Below, piece after piece: positions 42,081 through 52,084 of a stretch of 64,000 nt of DNA; position 1 is the stretch's first letter; every line of letters starts with the position of its first letter. Origin of the DNA: Euglena gracilis. Taxonomy: Eukaryota; Euglenida; Euglenophyceae; Euglenales. The stretch is from the NCBI GenBank assembly GCA_039621445.1, contig CP154954.1, positions 38,177,703-38,241,702 of the forward strand. Direction: 5' to 3'. The notes beneath the pieces are model-generated. The model was not told the origin of the DNA. It searched no databases and was given only the letters and a program-made list of their open reading frames with translations. Position numbers and translations under genes: made by a program.

Positions 42081-42479
42081 TAGAGAGCGTAAAAAAATGC
42101 TGGCCAAATTGGTTTGCTCCTTTCGGGCTGGAAACTCATTCCAATGGCTTGCTTTATTGTTATTAAACAGTTCTCATTACTCATCAGCCTTGGAAAGCAC
42201 TTTTTCGGGACCCATTTTCGCATTTTTCGGTCCTATTTTGGGACTTGGCTTCACTAAACTGGGAATAACTCGAGGTGGGAGTTTGGATTAATATCATGGT
42301 TCTTGAGATAACCAGGACCAAATGGAAAGTGCCCCCCCCCCAAAAAACCGTCCTGGGGTTGGGATTTGGTCCATATCAGGGATTCCAGCAAAACGACTGC
42401 AAAAACATACAAGAAACATATGTGATCTTCATCCCCGGACTTTGATTTTTCGACCCAACAGGGCTTCGGTTGCCCCCCC

Positions 42480-42600
42480 CCCCCCGAGGGCCTAGCTTAG
42501 CGGTTGGAAAGTTTTGGTTGGTTGTTGGCTGGAAAAAGGCTGCTGGCTGACCCCCTCCCCCCCCCTTAGGGTCAGGGTCAAACCGGGAACCAGGTACCAA
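42480..42600 (+). repeat. SINE-like repeat, partial copy
   Basis: TTGGCTGGAAAAAGGCTGC, a C run and AGGGTCAAACC follow the same order as the copies at 19.7 and 29.7 kb. Confidence 0.5.
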
Positions 42601-42728
42601 AAAATCAAAACTGAAAAAAAATGCCCCAAAAACTACCAGGTGTGAGGGAAAATAAAATTTTGGTCCAAATGGCTGGCTTCTCAAGAGCTATTTTTGGGCT
42701 GCTGGCAGTGGATGGGTCCCCATTTCAC

Positions 42729-42893
42729 CAGTTTTCACGTTTGAAATCACGCAGCCATTGAAATGCACCCAAAGGGAATCCATTTCATTGCCCCCCTTTG
42801 CATTGTGCAAACCTTGAATCTGATCATTATCTTTCCATGCCAAATTGTATTTCTGCCATTCTGCAATCCCGCGGTGGTGCCACGCAGTACAAG
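42729..42893 (-). CDS. 165-nt symmetric exon
   Basis: After the acceptor ATGTGGCAG the frame reads CTAWHHRGIAEWQKYNLAW, then KDNDQIQGLHNAKGGNEMD and SLWVHFNGCVISNVKT at the donor ACTG|GTGAAA. It has 55 codons, phase 1-1. The polypyrimidine tract is weak. The composition is that of a folded domain; the family is not recognised. Confidence 0.55.
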
Positions 42894-43103
42894 CTGCCAC
42901 ATTTCACTGTGAAACACCTGTGCTCGCAACTCGGGGAGATGATTTGGGACGGCTCTGAGTAACGTCGGGTGCTACCATTTTTTCACTTTGTTTCTGCGTC
43001 TGAAAATTCACTTGCACTTGGGTGTGAAAATTTACTTGGCACACTGTGTTAGTTCAAAGCTGGTCAGGGTCGTCCAGGTTTGGTTCAGCCCAGCTGGGCA
43101 CAC

Positions 43104-43250
43104 CCATTGGCTGATTTTGGGCCGTCTGCATCGCCACCTCCACCTCCTGGGCAGCCAGCACGTGGTGGGCCGTGGGGAGCTGCACCACCGCAGAGGACAG
43201 CGGAGCGTCCGCATCGTCCAGGAGGGCGATGTGGAGAGAGCGATCCGGGT
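43104..43250 (-). CDS. 147-nt symmetric exon
   Basis: The acceptor CTTGCCCCTCCAG is followed by PDRSLHIALLDDADAPLSS, then AVVQLPTAHHVLAAQEVEVA and ends QPM at the donor ATGG|GTGTGC. It has 49 codons, phase 1-1. Alternating hydrophobic and polar residues suggest beta strands. Not recognised. Confidence 0.65.
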
Positions 43251-43626
43251 CTGGAGGGGCAAGAGGCACCATGAGACGGGGGCCGGGAAAGCCCAGGCAG
43301 AACAGGGGCAAGGGGGGATTTGCTCCCCGATTGGGCCTGCTGCAAGCCAAAGTTGTGCTGGCTGGTGGCAAGGCTTTGGCCAAACAGCAAGAAGGAAATA
43401 CACGTAAAATTATGTGTTGGTTAAAAAAAAAAATAATGTCTGGCATTTACAATGCTTGCGCATCACATGTGGATGTTGCAGAAAGGAGTCCCTCAGTCTC
43501 AGGTCCAAAAGTGGCTCCTTCACCGCCTGAATGAACACAAAACATTCCAGCCAATAACTCGAAGAGTCTGCTTTCAAAAAAGGGAGGCAGAGAAGGCAAT
43601 CAAAGATTAACAGCTGTAGAATTCAC

Positions 43627-43943
43627 CAACAATGGGCGTATGCGGGGACACACCGTCGGCGCGTAACCGCATATCGATGAGCCCCATCCAGTGGGCCTGT
43701 GCCTTGCCTTGGGCCGACTGCTGCAGCACCTGCCCATGACAGAAGAGACGGAGGGAGGGCCAAACCAAGCCAAGCCGTCCCGCGGCAACCTCGGCAGCGC
43801 GAGCTGGCACACCACCGACGGGGGGGTCGTTCGGGTCTCGGCGTTGGTCTTCATTTGCAGCCGCAGGGGACCGTTGGAGGGGATGGGTCCATCCAACTCA
43901 ATGGTCAGGGTCTCCACCAAAACCTTGAGTCGTTGAATGGGTT
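43627..43943 (-). CDS. exon of 317 nt with a probable C-run deletion
   Basis: The acceptor GCTCTTTTTCTCAG is followed by PIQRLKVLVETLTIELDGP and LRLQMKTNAETRTTPP. After a 7-C run (about 43,819-43,825) the good frame shifts to VGGVPARAAEVAAGRLGLVW, then LRLFCHGQVLQQSAQGKAQA and LIDMRLRADGVSPHTPIV at the donor GTTG|GTGAAT. With eight C the exon would be 318 nt and phase 1-1 like its neighbours. So one C is missing, by mutation or assembly error. Confidence 0.65.
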
Positions 43944-43999
43944 CTGAGAAAAAGAGCACATGGGAGACATGCCTGGGGGAGGGGGAGCGCAACAAGGAA

Positions 44000-46950
44000 C
44001 CTCAAAATATGCAACGCAAAAATGGAAAAAATGCCAAAAAATGTGGGCTCATTGTTGAATCCTGTCAGACCCAGGGTATGTGTAGCCATACATTTAATGA
44101 GTTTATGCTGAAAACCTACCAAAGCACTTTGAATGTTTAACCACTCTCACTTTTTCCAATCATATGCAATGCATGCATCGCCAAAAGAAAACACAAACCG
44201 CAAACTTGCTGTGGCCAGATTGATCTGACTTCCAGAACGGGGAAAAACTGACCAAGAACAATTGCCGTTGGGAAAAATTCTGCCAGGCTTAAATTGCGGG
44301 GAAATTCCTGGATACCGGCTTAAAATGGCCGTGAAAGACCCACGTTTTCAGGGAAACGTAAGAGAATTCACACCAAATCCTGAGGTTTTTCCCAAAATCC
44401 TAGACAGAAAATTGGTAAAAAATTTTACTCCAATTTTTTGTGATTTTGAACAAAAATACATTGCAAGGTGCAGTGCCGAAGAAAATTTTGGGCATTCACT
44501 GGAGAACTTTTTTTTAAATTTGCCGGGAAAAATCCTGGATCGACCTTAAAATGGCAGGGAAAATCCCGGACAAAATTTCGACCACAATTTTTCCCACAAC
44601 ATTTTTTCCCGTTCAAGTTTTTCCCCTCCCCAGCAGTGCATGCACAATAATTTCATTCCGAAAACAACTGACATGCGAAATTATTCCCAAAACAGCCAAC
44701 CTGGCACAAAAATGGTTATTTTTTATTAATTATTTAGATTATTAGTTATTTTCATCCCAAGAGCCCCAAAAAATCCTTCGGCACTTCGTGCTTCGTGGCC
44801 ATGCTTAAACTGGTTCGTATGCCATCACACACAGGGTTCGATATAAGGGTGGGGGTCCTACAGTCATCCGTAGGCGTCCAAAATTCTCCTCATCATTTTA
44901 CAGCTAACAGCCACTTTTAATGGCTGAATTAGTCAAAACAACGGCTCGAGAGTGGCATAAATGATGACTCAAGGCGGGCGCAATTAATGACTGTGGTAGG
45001 ACAGATTCACTGGCTTCTGTGTGACATGAATAGTGTCCCCAAGAGGATAAAAATAATGGTACTGAGATCACACAAATGATGTCCGGACAAAAATAACGTG
45101 AAAAAATGACGGGGAAAATGATGGGAAAAAAAGACCTCATTTTGTAACCCCCATTCCCTACTTGAGAGGGGGTTACTCGGGACCCCCCCCCAAAAAATCA
45201 TTTTTTTTCCCGTGCCACTCACACCCCTGCTGGAGGGAAACATGTTGAACAATCAGTCAGGGAAATTGACAAGATCACACAACAAATCACAAGCACCCAA
45301 ATTGCAAAGGAAATAAAAAAAAGCTGAAAGCCGGATTTTCGATCTCAGATCTCAGAAAAAGCAATGAATCAACGATGGAAGGAGGATTGGAACCTGAAAA
45401 TCCATACCGAAAAACGGTGGGGTGAAATTGTTGGCTTTCACTGGCAGCAATTGGATTCATTTAAAAACTGGCTGGGAAAAATCCTGGACGGATCCTTTGA
45501 AAGCCGCAGAGAATCCTGGGCTGCACATTCGGCCGGCACGAAACACAAAGACATGAACCTTCAGACAGAATGAGCTGGAGCACCTAACAAAAGCTGGCAC
45601 CTGATGGGGGCCGAAAATCAACGTTTGGATCTCGACTGCTTGGTTGAGATGGAGAAGACAATCGCACCTGTTGAAAGAAAGTGGGTGCAATTGTGGAGCC
45701 ACTCCACAAAATATTCAATGCACAAAAAGCCCCTCCAAATATACACCATAATTCCACAAAGAATACCCCCCCCCGAGGACCGGTTGGATGCACAAATAGC
45801 AAGCCCCCATCATGCTGAAATGCAATCAAAGGGGAAAGAGAGATGGCATGTAATGAACCTCACAGAACCCCCCCACACACTGCACCCCCCACACACACAT
45901 TGTTGCTCCACTCACCCTTCCCGCATGCCCCCACACTTGGAAATGAAGTTGTTCTTTAGGCATTTTTTTTTGGAGGGAACCCTTACTTGTGCAACATACC
46001 ACGCCTGCCCCCCCACAGTTGCCCACATGTTCCCCCCCCCCGCCCAACACACCCAATAGGATTTCAGTTTGGAGAGGTCAGGTTTAAAAAGGAAAAAATG
46101 GAGATGAGGACCTGGCTGCTTCCACTTGGTAAAGAACTAATTGCTGGGAGGTCGACAGCTGCTTTCCGAACGAACCTACAACGGCGCAAAAGAGTCAACC
46201 CGGTTGACTGGCAGAGAGCAACAATCATCCGAATGACTGAGAATGATTGATATTGAAAACAGTGGCATCCCCCTTCGCTTCAGGAAAATTTGGCACAAAA
46301 CATGGCAACGTGAAGATTTTGCGGTTTAGTTCGCAAGCTGAGTCTCGAAACATGTGCAGGAAGAAACAGGAAGAGGAAGAAACACACAACGAAATGTGGC
46401 GATAACAATTCCAGAGAACCCCCACAAAGAACCAGCACCTCAGGTGGAAAGCGTTAGAAACACTGAGGGGTTGAGTGTGCCGCCTTGGACACCTTTTTGA
46501 TGGACCAGAAGGCAAATGGGTCCCAACCAAAGCCCAGATGTCCACACCACCAGACCACAAAAACCTCTGGTTTAAAAATAAACCTTCAGAAACTTCTTTG
46601 ACAAGCAGAACTGGACCATGGCCAGCAGCATGTTTTCGAAAAATGGCCAGTTTCCTTGGACCTTATCACATTTGGTCGATGGGAACATTATGCATCTATC
46701 CCTTTTTTTTTTGCGCCGTCTGCATGGCAGGTGCTCGCACAGCGGACCCGTTTGCCACAGGCAACAATCACGGTGCGAATCACAAAAAAACCCTATTTTG
46801 CCTGGAACCCATCTTGATCATTGATTCAACCACCAAAAGCCTTTTTTAAAAAAGATACCAGATGTTATGGTCGTTTTTCGAATAAATATGTTAAAAAAAA
46901 TGGGTGAAAAACAAGCAAACTTTTGCAATAATGGGCAAAGAATCCCAGCC
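44000..46950. other. no supported exon over about 3 kb
   Basis: I see no exon that meets the splice and frame criteria. At 44.26-44.6 kb there are repeated GGGAAAAATCCTGGA-like motifs, and at 45.86-46.06 kb a CA/C-rich tract. Probably a long intron or the gap between two genes. Confidence 0.35.
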
Positions 46951-46976
46951 TGCCTCCACGAAGGTTGAGGGCATAC

Positions 46977-47188
46977 CGATGTGTTGTTTCTAGGAGTATG
47001 CGATTGAGCTGGTGGGCAACGATTGGCCTTTCTGACAGTGCACGTTGGTGCGAAGGTGTTGAACAGGTTGTGGGCTGCATCAACTGCACGTGCAAATTTG
47101 AATTTGTCGGGGGGGGTTGATAAATGATTCGGGGGGTTGATAAATGATACATTTGCAATCTGAGTTCCATCAGTCCAAACCAAACAAC
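46977..47188 (-). CDS. 212-nt exon
   Basis: The acceptor TTTGTCTTCCAG is followed by CLVWTDGTQIANVSFINPP, then DKFKFARAVDAAHNLFNTF and APTCTVRKANR, ending at the consensus donor ATCG|GTATGC. Phase is 1 in and 0 out. Not recognised. Confidence 0.5.
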
Positions 47189-47984
47189 CTGGAAGACAAA
47201 TTGCAAAACAAGGGCATCATGCAAGCACCCTGGAAATGCATGGGTTTGCATTTTTTTGAGTGGTTGCACAAAAATGACAAAGAAAATCTAGGGAAAAATT
47301 CAAATTAAATCAAAAGCAATGTTGAAAACATAACCGTCCAATGAATGCCCCTGTTGATGAAAAAGGCTCTTTTTGCTTTTCAAATTTATAGAGCAACAAG
47401 GTAAGGATGAGGGGCAGACGCTTTTTTTTTTAGAATTTCGGGGGGTCAGGATCACAGATTCACTTAGCGACCACCGGGGGGGACACTTTCCCCCCGACCC
47501 AAGCCCACCCACCCACGTCTTTTGAATACCTGCCCACCCACCCACGACCCCCCCCCCCCGGGTCAACCCCCCCCACCCCCCCACACAAAATCCAGCAAAA
47601 ATTGGCTGAAAATGCTGAAAAAAATTTCCTTGCCTGGCTTTGGCTGGGCAAAAACTTGACCCCCAACCCATCCTTTGGGGGGGGGGTCACATAAATGTTA
47701 AATAAGTCAATGGTCCAGACCCACCCAGCCACCAATTCCCCCTGGGGGGGACTCAATATTGTGGTTTTATATTGAGAACTGTGTCCCAGACGCCGGTTCG
47801 GGCGGTGGCCCAAACCGGCGTCCGAGGCACTGGCGTCGAAACTGTGGCTAGGGAGATCCCGGTTCACGCCCGAACTGGCGGCTGAGGAATCACGGCCAAT
47901 TTCGTCCCAAATCCCCATGTTTGGGGCAGTTTTGGGCGACTTCAGTCCAAATTGGCTGCCGGTTGAAATTGGAAGATTCCTCAC

Positions 47985-48059
47985 TTCTGAAGGCAAGTTT
48001 CCCATCAATCGAAAGGTCTTCTCAAGGGCTTTCAGCAGATGGCCGTAGAATTCGGCCAT
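47985..48059 (-). CDS. tandem-duplicated exon, copy 1
   Basis: The frame MAEFYGHLLKALEKTFRLMG then NLPSE ends at the consensus donor GAA|GTGAGG. A homologous segment lies 285 bp upstream at 48,270-48,345. The acceptor was not identified and MAEF could be a coincidental methionine. Confidence 0.4.
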
Positions 48060-48261
48060 AATGCACATAGCTCTTATTTTCAGCCATCGTACATTCCAAA
48101 ATTTGAGATCTTAATTTGTCAAATCCCACAGCTCAGGTTGCATGGTGCAAACGAAAGCTCTCCCCAAGACCTGTCGTTGGTACCCACAGAACTCAGCCAC
48201 ATTTCACGGCGTTCTGAGAATCAGCGATTGCACTTTCCGACCCTGTTTGCAAATTTGAAAT

Positions 48262-48345
48262 TCCACTTTTCAGCTGCCATGTTGCCCATCGATTGAAAGC
48301 TCTTCTCAAAGGCTTTCAGCAGGTGGCTCTTGGATTTCTGCCATC
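48262..48345 (-). CDS. tandem-duplicated exon, copy 2
   Basis: After the acceptor ACCATGCAG the frame reads WQKSKSHLLKAFEKSFQSMG and NMAAEK, matching copy 1 at HLLKA-EK-F--MGN. Most differences are conservative (Leu/Phe, Thr/Ser), which suggests coding constraint. The donor is uncertain. Confidence 0.4.
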
Positions 48346-48526
48346 CTGCATGGTATTCTATTTCAGAAATTCTCTAAAATTGGCCGAAAGGAAAAAAACC
48401 GGGGTCTGGCCAAAGACCCCCAAAAACTGCTGTGATTACCACATGTGATTACCACAAAAAATGTGATTACCACATGCCTACAAACCCTTTTGGACACTTT
48501 TTTGGCTATATTCATTTTGGGTCCCC

Positions 48527-48560
48527 CAGACGCCGGTTTCATGCCCGAACCGGCGTCTGG
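48527..48560. repeat. GACGCCGGTT hairpin
   Basis: CAGACGCCGGTT and AACCGGCGTCTG form 12-bp arms round a 9-nt loop. A related inverted pair lies at 47,789-47,822. Both sites are next to the duplicated exon block. Confidence 0.7.
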
Positions 48561-49137
48561 GATGCCGGTTCGGGCGTGAACCGGGAGCCCCCAGACACGG
48601 TTTCAGAGCTTTTTTGGTGCTTTGCAGGATCACCCACAAACCCCGTCCTAGGTCACCAAAGTTTTTTTTTAAAAAAGGCCTTTTGGTGGGAACGTGGGAG
48701 GGGGGACAATGGTGAGGGTTCCCCCTGGCCGAGCATGTCCCTCACAGAATTGCCAATAAAAGACGTTTACCCCCAAGTACCTTGCTCAAGTCCATTTGTT
48801 ATTTGGTTCACCGGCTTGGGTCTGACAGGCAGGTGGGCCAAAGGCCAGGAAAGCCCTCCAACAATGACAACTTTGAGCAGCAAATCACACACACCTTTCC
48901 AATATGGATGTTGCATTGTGGTTCAAGGGACATCGATGCACTTTCGCAGCTCTGTTCAGTTGCCCTGCAATGAAACAAATTGACATAAGATGGAAAACAA
49001 CATAAAGCAAATGAAACAAACAAAGAGGGCAGCCATGGGCTGCGCAAACCCCCATGTATTCTGTAAAACAATTCACGGCAGCCATGCGGTCGCGACGGTA
49101 ATCTTTTGCCGAGACCAGATTTGGGGGGGAAGTTCAC

Positions 49138-49257
49138 CAAGTAAGGCATCAATTTCCTCAGATGGAGATTTCACCTTCTGGAGGGATTCCACAAACTGCT
49201 TAACAGTGGGAGGGGCAGGCATGCGGGCCTCAGCGAGGTTAGCCAGGCGCATCATGG
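49138..49257 (-). CDS. 120-nt symmetric exon, most upstream found
   Basis: The acceptor CGCCCTTCACAG is followed by MMRLANLAEARMPAPPTVKQ, then FVESLQKVKSPSEEIDALL at the donor CTTG|GTGAAC. It has 40 codons, phase 1-1. The sequence looks amphipathic-helical. Not recognised. The start codon of the gene is not identified. Confidence 0.65.
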
Positions 49258-49319
49258 CTGTGAAGGGCGTTTTAGAAACACGTTTTAGCATAATGCAAAC
49301 GTGTCACAAAAAAGTGTTA

Positions 49320-49520
49320 ACACGCTTTCCGTAAATGTACACGTGTTACCAAAAAAGTAAACACGCTTTCCTGCAGTGTACACGTGTTACCAAAAGGAGT
49401 AAACACGCTTTCCGTACAATGTACACGTGTTACCAAAAAAGTAAACACGCTTTCCTGCAGTGTACACGTGTTACCAAAAGGAGTAAACACGCTTTCCGTA
49501 CAACGTACACGTGTTCCAAA
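49320..49520 (+). repeat. 42-bp tandem array with ACACGTGT palindrome
   Basis: Five units start at 49,320, 49,361, 49,403, 49,445 and 49,487. Two variants alternate (CTTTCCGTACAATGTACACG and CTTTCCTGCAGTGTACACG), giving an 84-bp higher-order period. Every unit contains GTACACGTGT, whose centre CACGTG is an E-box/G-box core. Confidence 0.9.
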
Positions 49521-49582
49521 CACGGTACATTTGCATTGTACCGTGTTTGTAACACGGTACAATTGCATTTACCAAGGTACCC
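49521..49582. repeat. GGTACA/TGTACC inverted repeats
   Basis: TGTACCGTGTT and AACACGGTACA form an 11-bp inverted repeat with a 3-nt loop, between the 42-bp array and the long hairpin. Confidence 0.7.
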
Positions 49583-49694
49583 CATTTTTGTACACGTGTT
49601 TACTATAATCGGCATTTTTTGCGCGAATCACGTGGACGTGAACACGGTTTTCACTACCGGTGTACATCGTGGACTCTTAACACGGTTTCAACAT

Positions 49695-49793
49695 TGTTTC
49701 GTGTTCTGATCCCGCTTTTTTACCAGGAAAACCGGGGGCGCCTTTGGCGCCCCCGGTTTTCCTGGTAAAAAAGCGGGATCAGAACACGAAACA
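49695..49793. repeat. perfect 48-bp-arm hairpin
   Basis: The arms 49,695-49,742 and 49,746-49,793 are exact reverse complements around TTT; the tip is GGGGGCGCCTTTGGCGCCCCC. There is no mismatch. It could be a terminator-like or cruciform element, a transposon end, or a fold-back assembly or sequencing artefact. Confidence 0.95.
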
Positions 49794-49869
49794 TCTTATA
49801 GAATGCTTGTCTTGGGTTAGCTTCGCTCTTGCTCCAAATAGAGCGTGAACCCCCCCAGGCCCACCAAAC

Positions 49870-50600
49870 CATGATTTTTTAACCCCCTTCTAGTGAAAAA
49901 AATATTTAAAATCCCTTGCAGCAGCTTCATTTTTCTGGTGAACAAAAATGAGGTCAAAATGTGCCAAAGTCAGGCGGTGTGCAAAAAAAAAAAATACCCT
50001 AAAATTGCCCAAAATGCCTTGTATGGATCCGCTTTGGATCACACTACCTCCTCGGCTTGTCACCCCCCATTCCCCCCTTGTGGTCACCCACCAAACCAGA
50101 TTCCATGACCCCCGTGGGGTTGGAAACAAGGTTTGGTTGGTTGGCTGAAAAGATCAAAAAGGTTGCCCTTGAAATGTCCAATCCAACATTGCTTTTTTCG
50201 AATATTGCAAGATCGCAACCCTGGTGAATGGGCTGCGGGGGCAATGACTTTGACAGGGTGGATGGGACAGGGGGTGCGGGGGGGGGGACGAGGGGGAAAC
50301 ACCCAAAGGTCGAAATCATTGCCTCGAACCTCACGCAAGACAATGACACCGGAAAACCCATCAGACAATTGGGTGCTGTCTCTTTGGGGGTGGGTCGGGT
50401 CACGGGAGGGGGGGGTCAGGGGGGGGGTCACGGGGAGGGTCACGGGGGGAACACCACATTTTCTGTGGCCAAATTTGGAACAACCAAACCCAAAATTTTG
50501 GAAAAAATTCTACAAATTAGGAATTCCCACACCAAAATTAGGAATTTGACACCAAATTAAGAATCACCAACCCCAAATTTGAAAAATTTGTGTGTCAAAT
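49870..50600. repeat. G-rich modules with GGGTCACGGGG
   Basis: G-run microsatellite-like units (GTGCGGGG, GGTCACGGGG) flank about 100-bp unique spacers at 50,265-50,460 and again at 50,675-50,710. AATTAGGAATT motifs follow at 50,517-50,545 and recur at 55.3-55.4 kb. A minus frame with LSDGFSGVIVLREVRGNDFD near 50,310-50,370 could be an exon but lacks good boundaries. Confidence 0.5.
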
Positions 50601-51025
50601 TAGGTTAATCAAATTAGGCACCACCAGCCAAATTTCTTCCTGGAAAAATTTGGCCGAAATGGGTCGTAGGTCGGGCCACAGGGGGGTCACGGGGGGGGGG
50701 TCACGAGGAGAACACCCCCATTGGTGAGAAGACCAGAGACGTTGGAACTCTTAAGGAGAAATGCCTATAACCTTGGCATGTTGGTTAACTTGGTTGTCAG
50801 GGGTGCTAAAACGAGAATGATGTCCAAAAAAATGCTTTAAACACGTTTCACAAAAAGTCAGATCTGCATCGCAACTCAAATTTTTTCATCATCAATTTTC
50901 GCAGGGGGTGTTATGCGGGGGGAGGCTGTGGCCCAACTACCTCTACGCATTTTCTTTGACGTCACTCAAAATTGTGTGTGTTTTTTCTCTGGTTGATGAA
51001 AAAATGTGCCCCGCCAATATTTGGG

Positions 51026-51075
51026 ACGCGGGGGGGGGGACGCGGGGGGGGGGACGCGGGGGGGGGGACGCAGGG
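51026..51075 (+). repeat. GGGACGCGGGGGG tandem repeat
   Basis: Four imperfect units of about 15 bp. Confidence 0.8.
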
Positions 51076-51079
51076 CAAA

Positions 51080-51770
51080 CACCCCCGCAGTTCTCGAATC
51101 TGCTTTTCCATCCATCCACCCTGGCCAGGCCTGCTGCCACGTCAAGCCTAGCATATGTGACACACAACTTTTTTTTGTGATACATGATGGACATTTTTTT
51201 TGGGTGATACACACTTAATGAATCAACCTTGACCCCATGCCCCCCTCCCACGATACGAGACACCGAACCTTGTCCATGGCCCTCCGGAGTCCCCCCCTAA
51301 ACCCAGGTAGGGGGGAGCGACATAACAATGCTATATATGTGTGTACATTTTGACATATTTCATATGTAGTCCAGTGTAGTTCATTTTTGGACCCCCAACC
51401 CCCTTGTCCAGTTCAGTTCCTGGCTCTTCCAGGGGGGTTCATAGGACCCACCCAGCGCCTGACCGGACAGGTGTATTTGCCAAAAATTGACCCCAAATGG
51501 CCGAATGGCCAAAGTTGCCCTTATTTGCAAAATTTTTAACCCTCCCCCCCTATCAGTTGAGTTCGCCCAAATCTACACGGGTCCAGTCCCCCCCCCAAAT
51601 ACCTAGCCTCCCTTGGTGATGAAGACAGCAAAAAAAAAACAGCAAAAGCACACCTGCAAGGAGCTTTGACGCATCCTCATTCCTGCATGGTAAAAAAAAA
51701 AACCCTACAAGAACGATGGGGGGTGTCCGGACCCCCCCCTCCCGCGCCCCAACCTCCCTCTCCCCACACT
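51080..51770. other. no gene recognised
   Basis: No supported exon; mixed low-complexity sequence. Confidence 0.35.
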
Positions 51771-51779
51771 GTGCCCAGC

Positions 51780-52050
51780 TTCCCCAAGAAAAAAAAAACT
51801 CGAAAAAATCGCGACTTTTTTTAGGCTAAAAAATAGCCCAAAATGACCGTTTCAGGGAAAAAATGGCAATTTTGGGGGCCGCGCGCTTGGCGTGCGGCCC
51901 AAAAAGCATTTTCTTTTCATCAAAAATGGTCCAAAAATGGCCGAAAAATGACCACTTTGGACCCCAAAACCACCGATTTCAGGACGCGTGCTGCCCGCGC
52001 GGCCGCCCTCGGACGCCGCCGCTCGCCCCCCCCCCCACCATGCCAAGCCT
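51780..52050 (+). repeat. repeat shared with 54.72-55.09 kb
   Basis: AATCGCGACTTTTTT, GGGGCCGCGCGC, AAAAGCATTTTCTTTT, GGACGCGTGC and CGCGGCCGCCCTCGGAC occur in this order in both copies. The other copy carries an extra block of about 90 bp. Confidence 0.8.
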
Positions 52051-52084
52051 CCTGAAGGGCAATGCCTCGTTATTTGGGGGGGTT

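Larger units (their letters stand above)
3126..49257 (-). other. inferred very large minus-strand gene with repeated symmetric exons
   Basis: More than 25 exon-like blocks lie on the minus strand over 46 kb. Most follow a pyrimidine-rich tract and AG, begin with the last 2 nt of a codon, stay open in one frame and end with 1 nt before GT. Three exon types recur: A, B (or a fused AB exon) and C. From high to low coordinate the order is unique exons (49.3-40.6), C, AB, AB, a unique exon, A and B, AB, C, AB, A and B, C, AB, A and B, a C/B hybrid, interrupted C, A, AB, interrupted C, AB, then unique exons (4.6-3.1). Strand, phase and frame are conserved throughout. Whether it is one transcription unit, several tandem genes or a partly dead array cannot be settled from sequence; three exons are split by transposons. 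I do not recognise the protein, which would be rich in Gly, Ala, Pro and Glu and probably largely disordered. Confidence 0.6.

Noticed and set aside
49320-49520. CRISPR array
   Set aside because: The 42-bp units are contiguous tandem repeats without unique spacers, and the window is eukaryotic.
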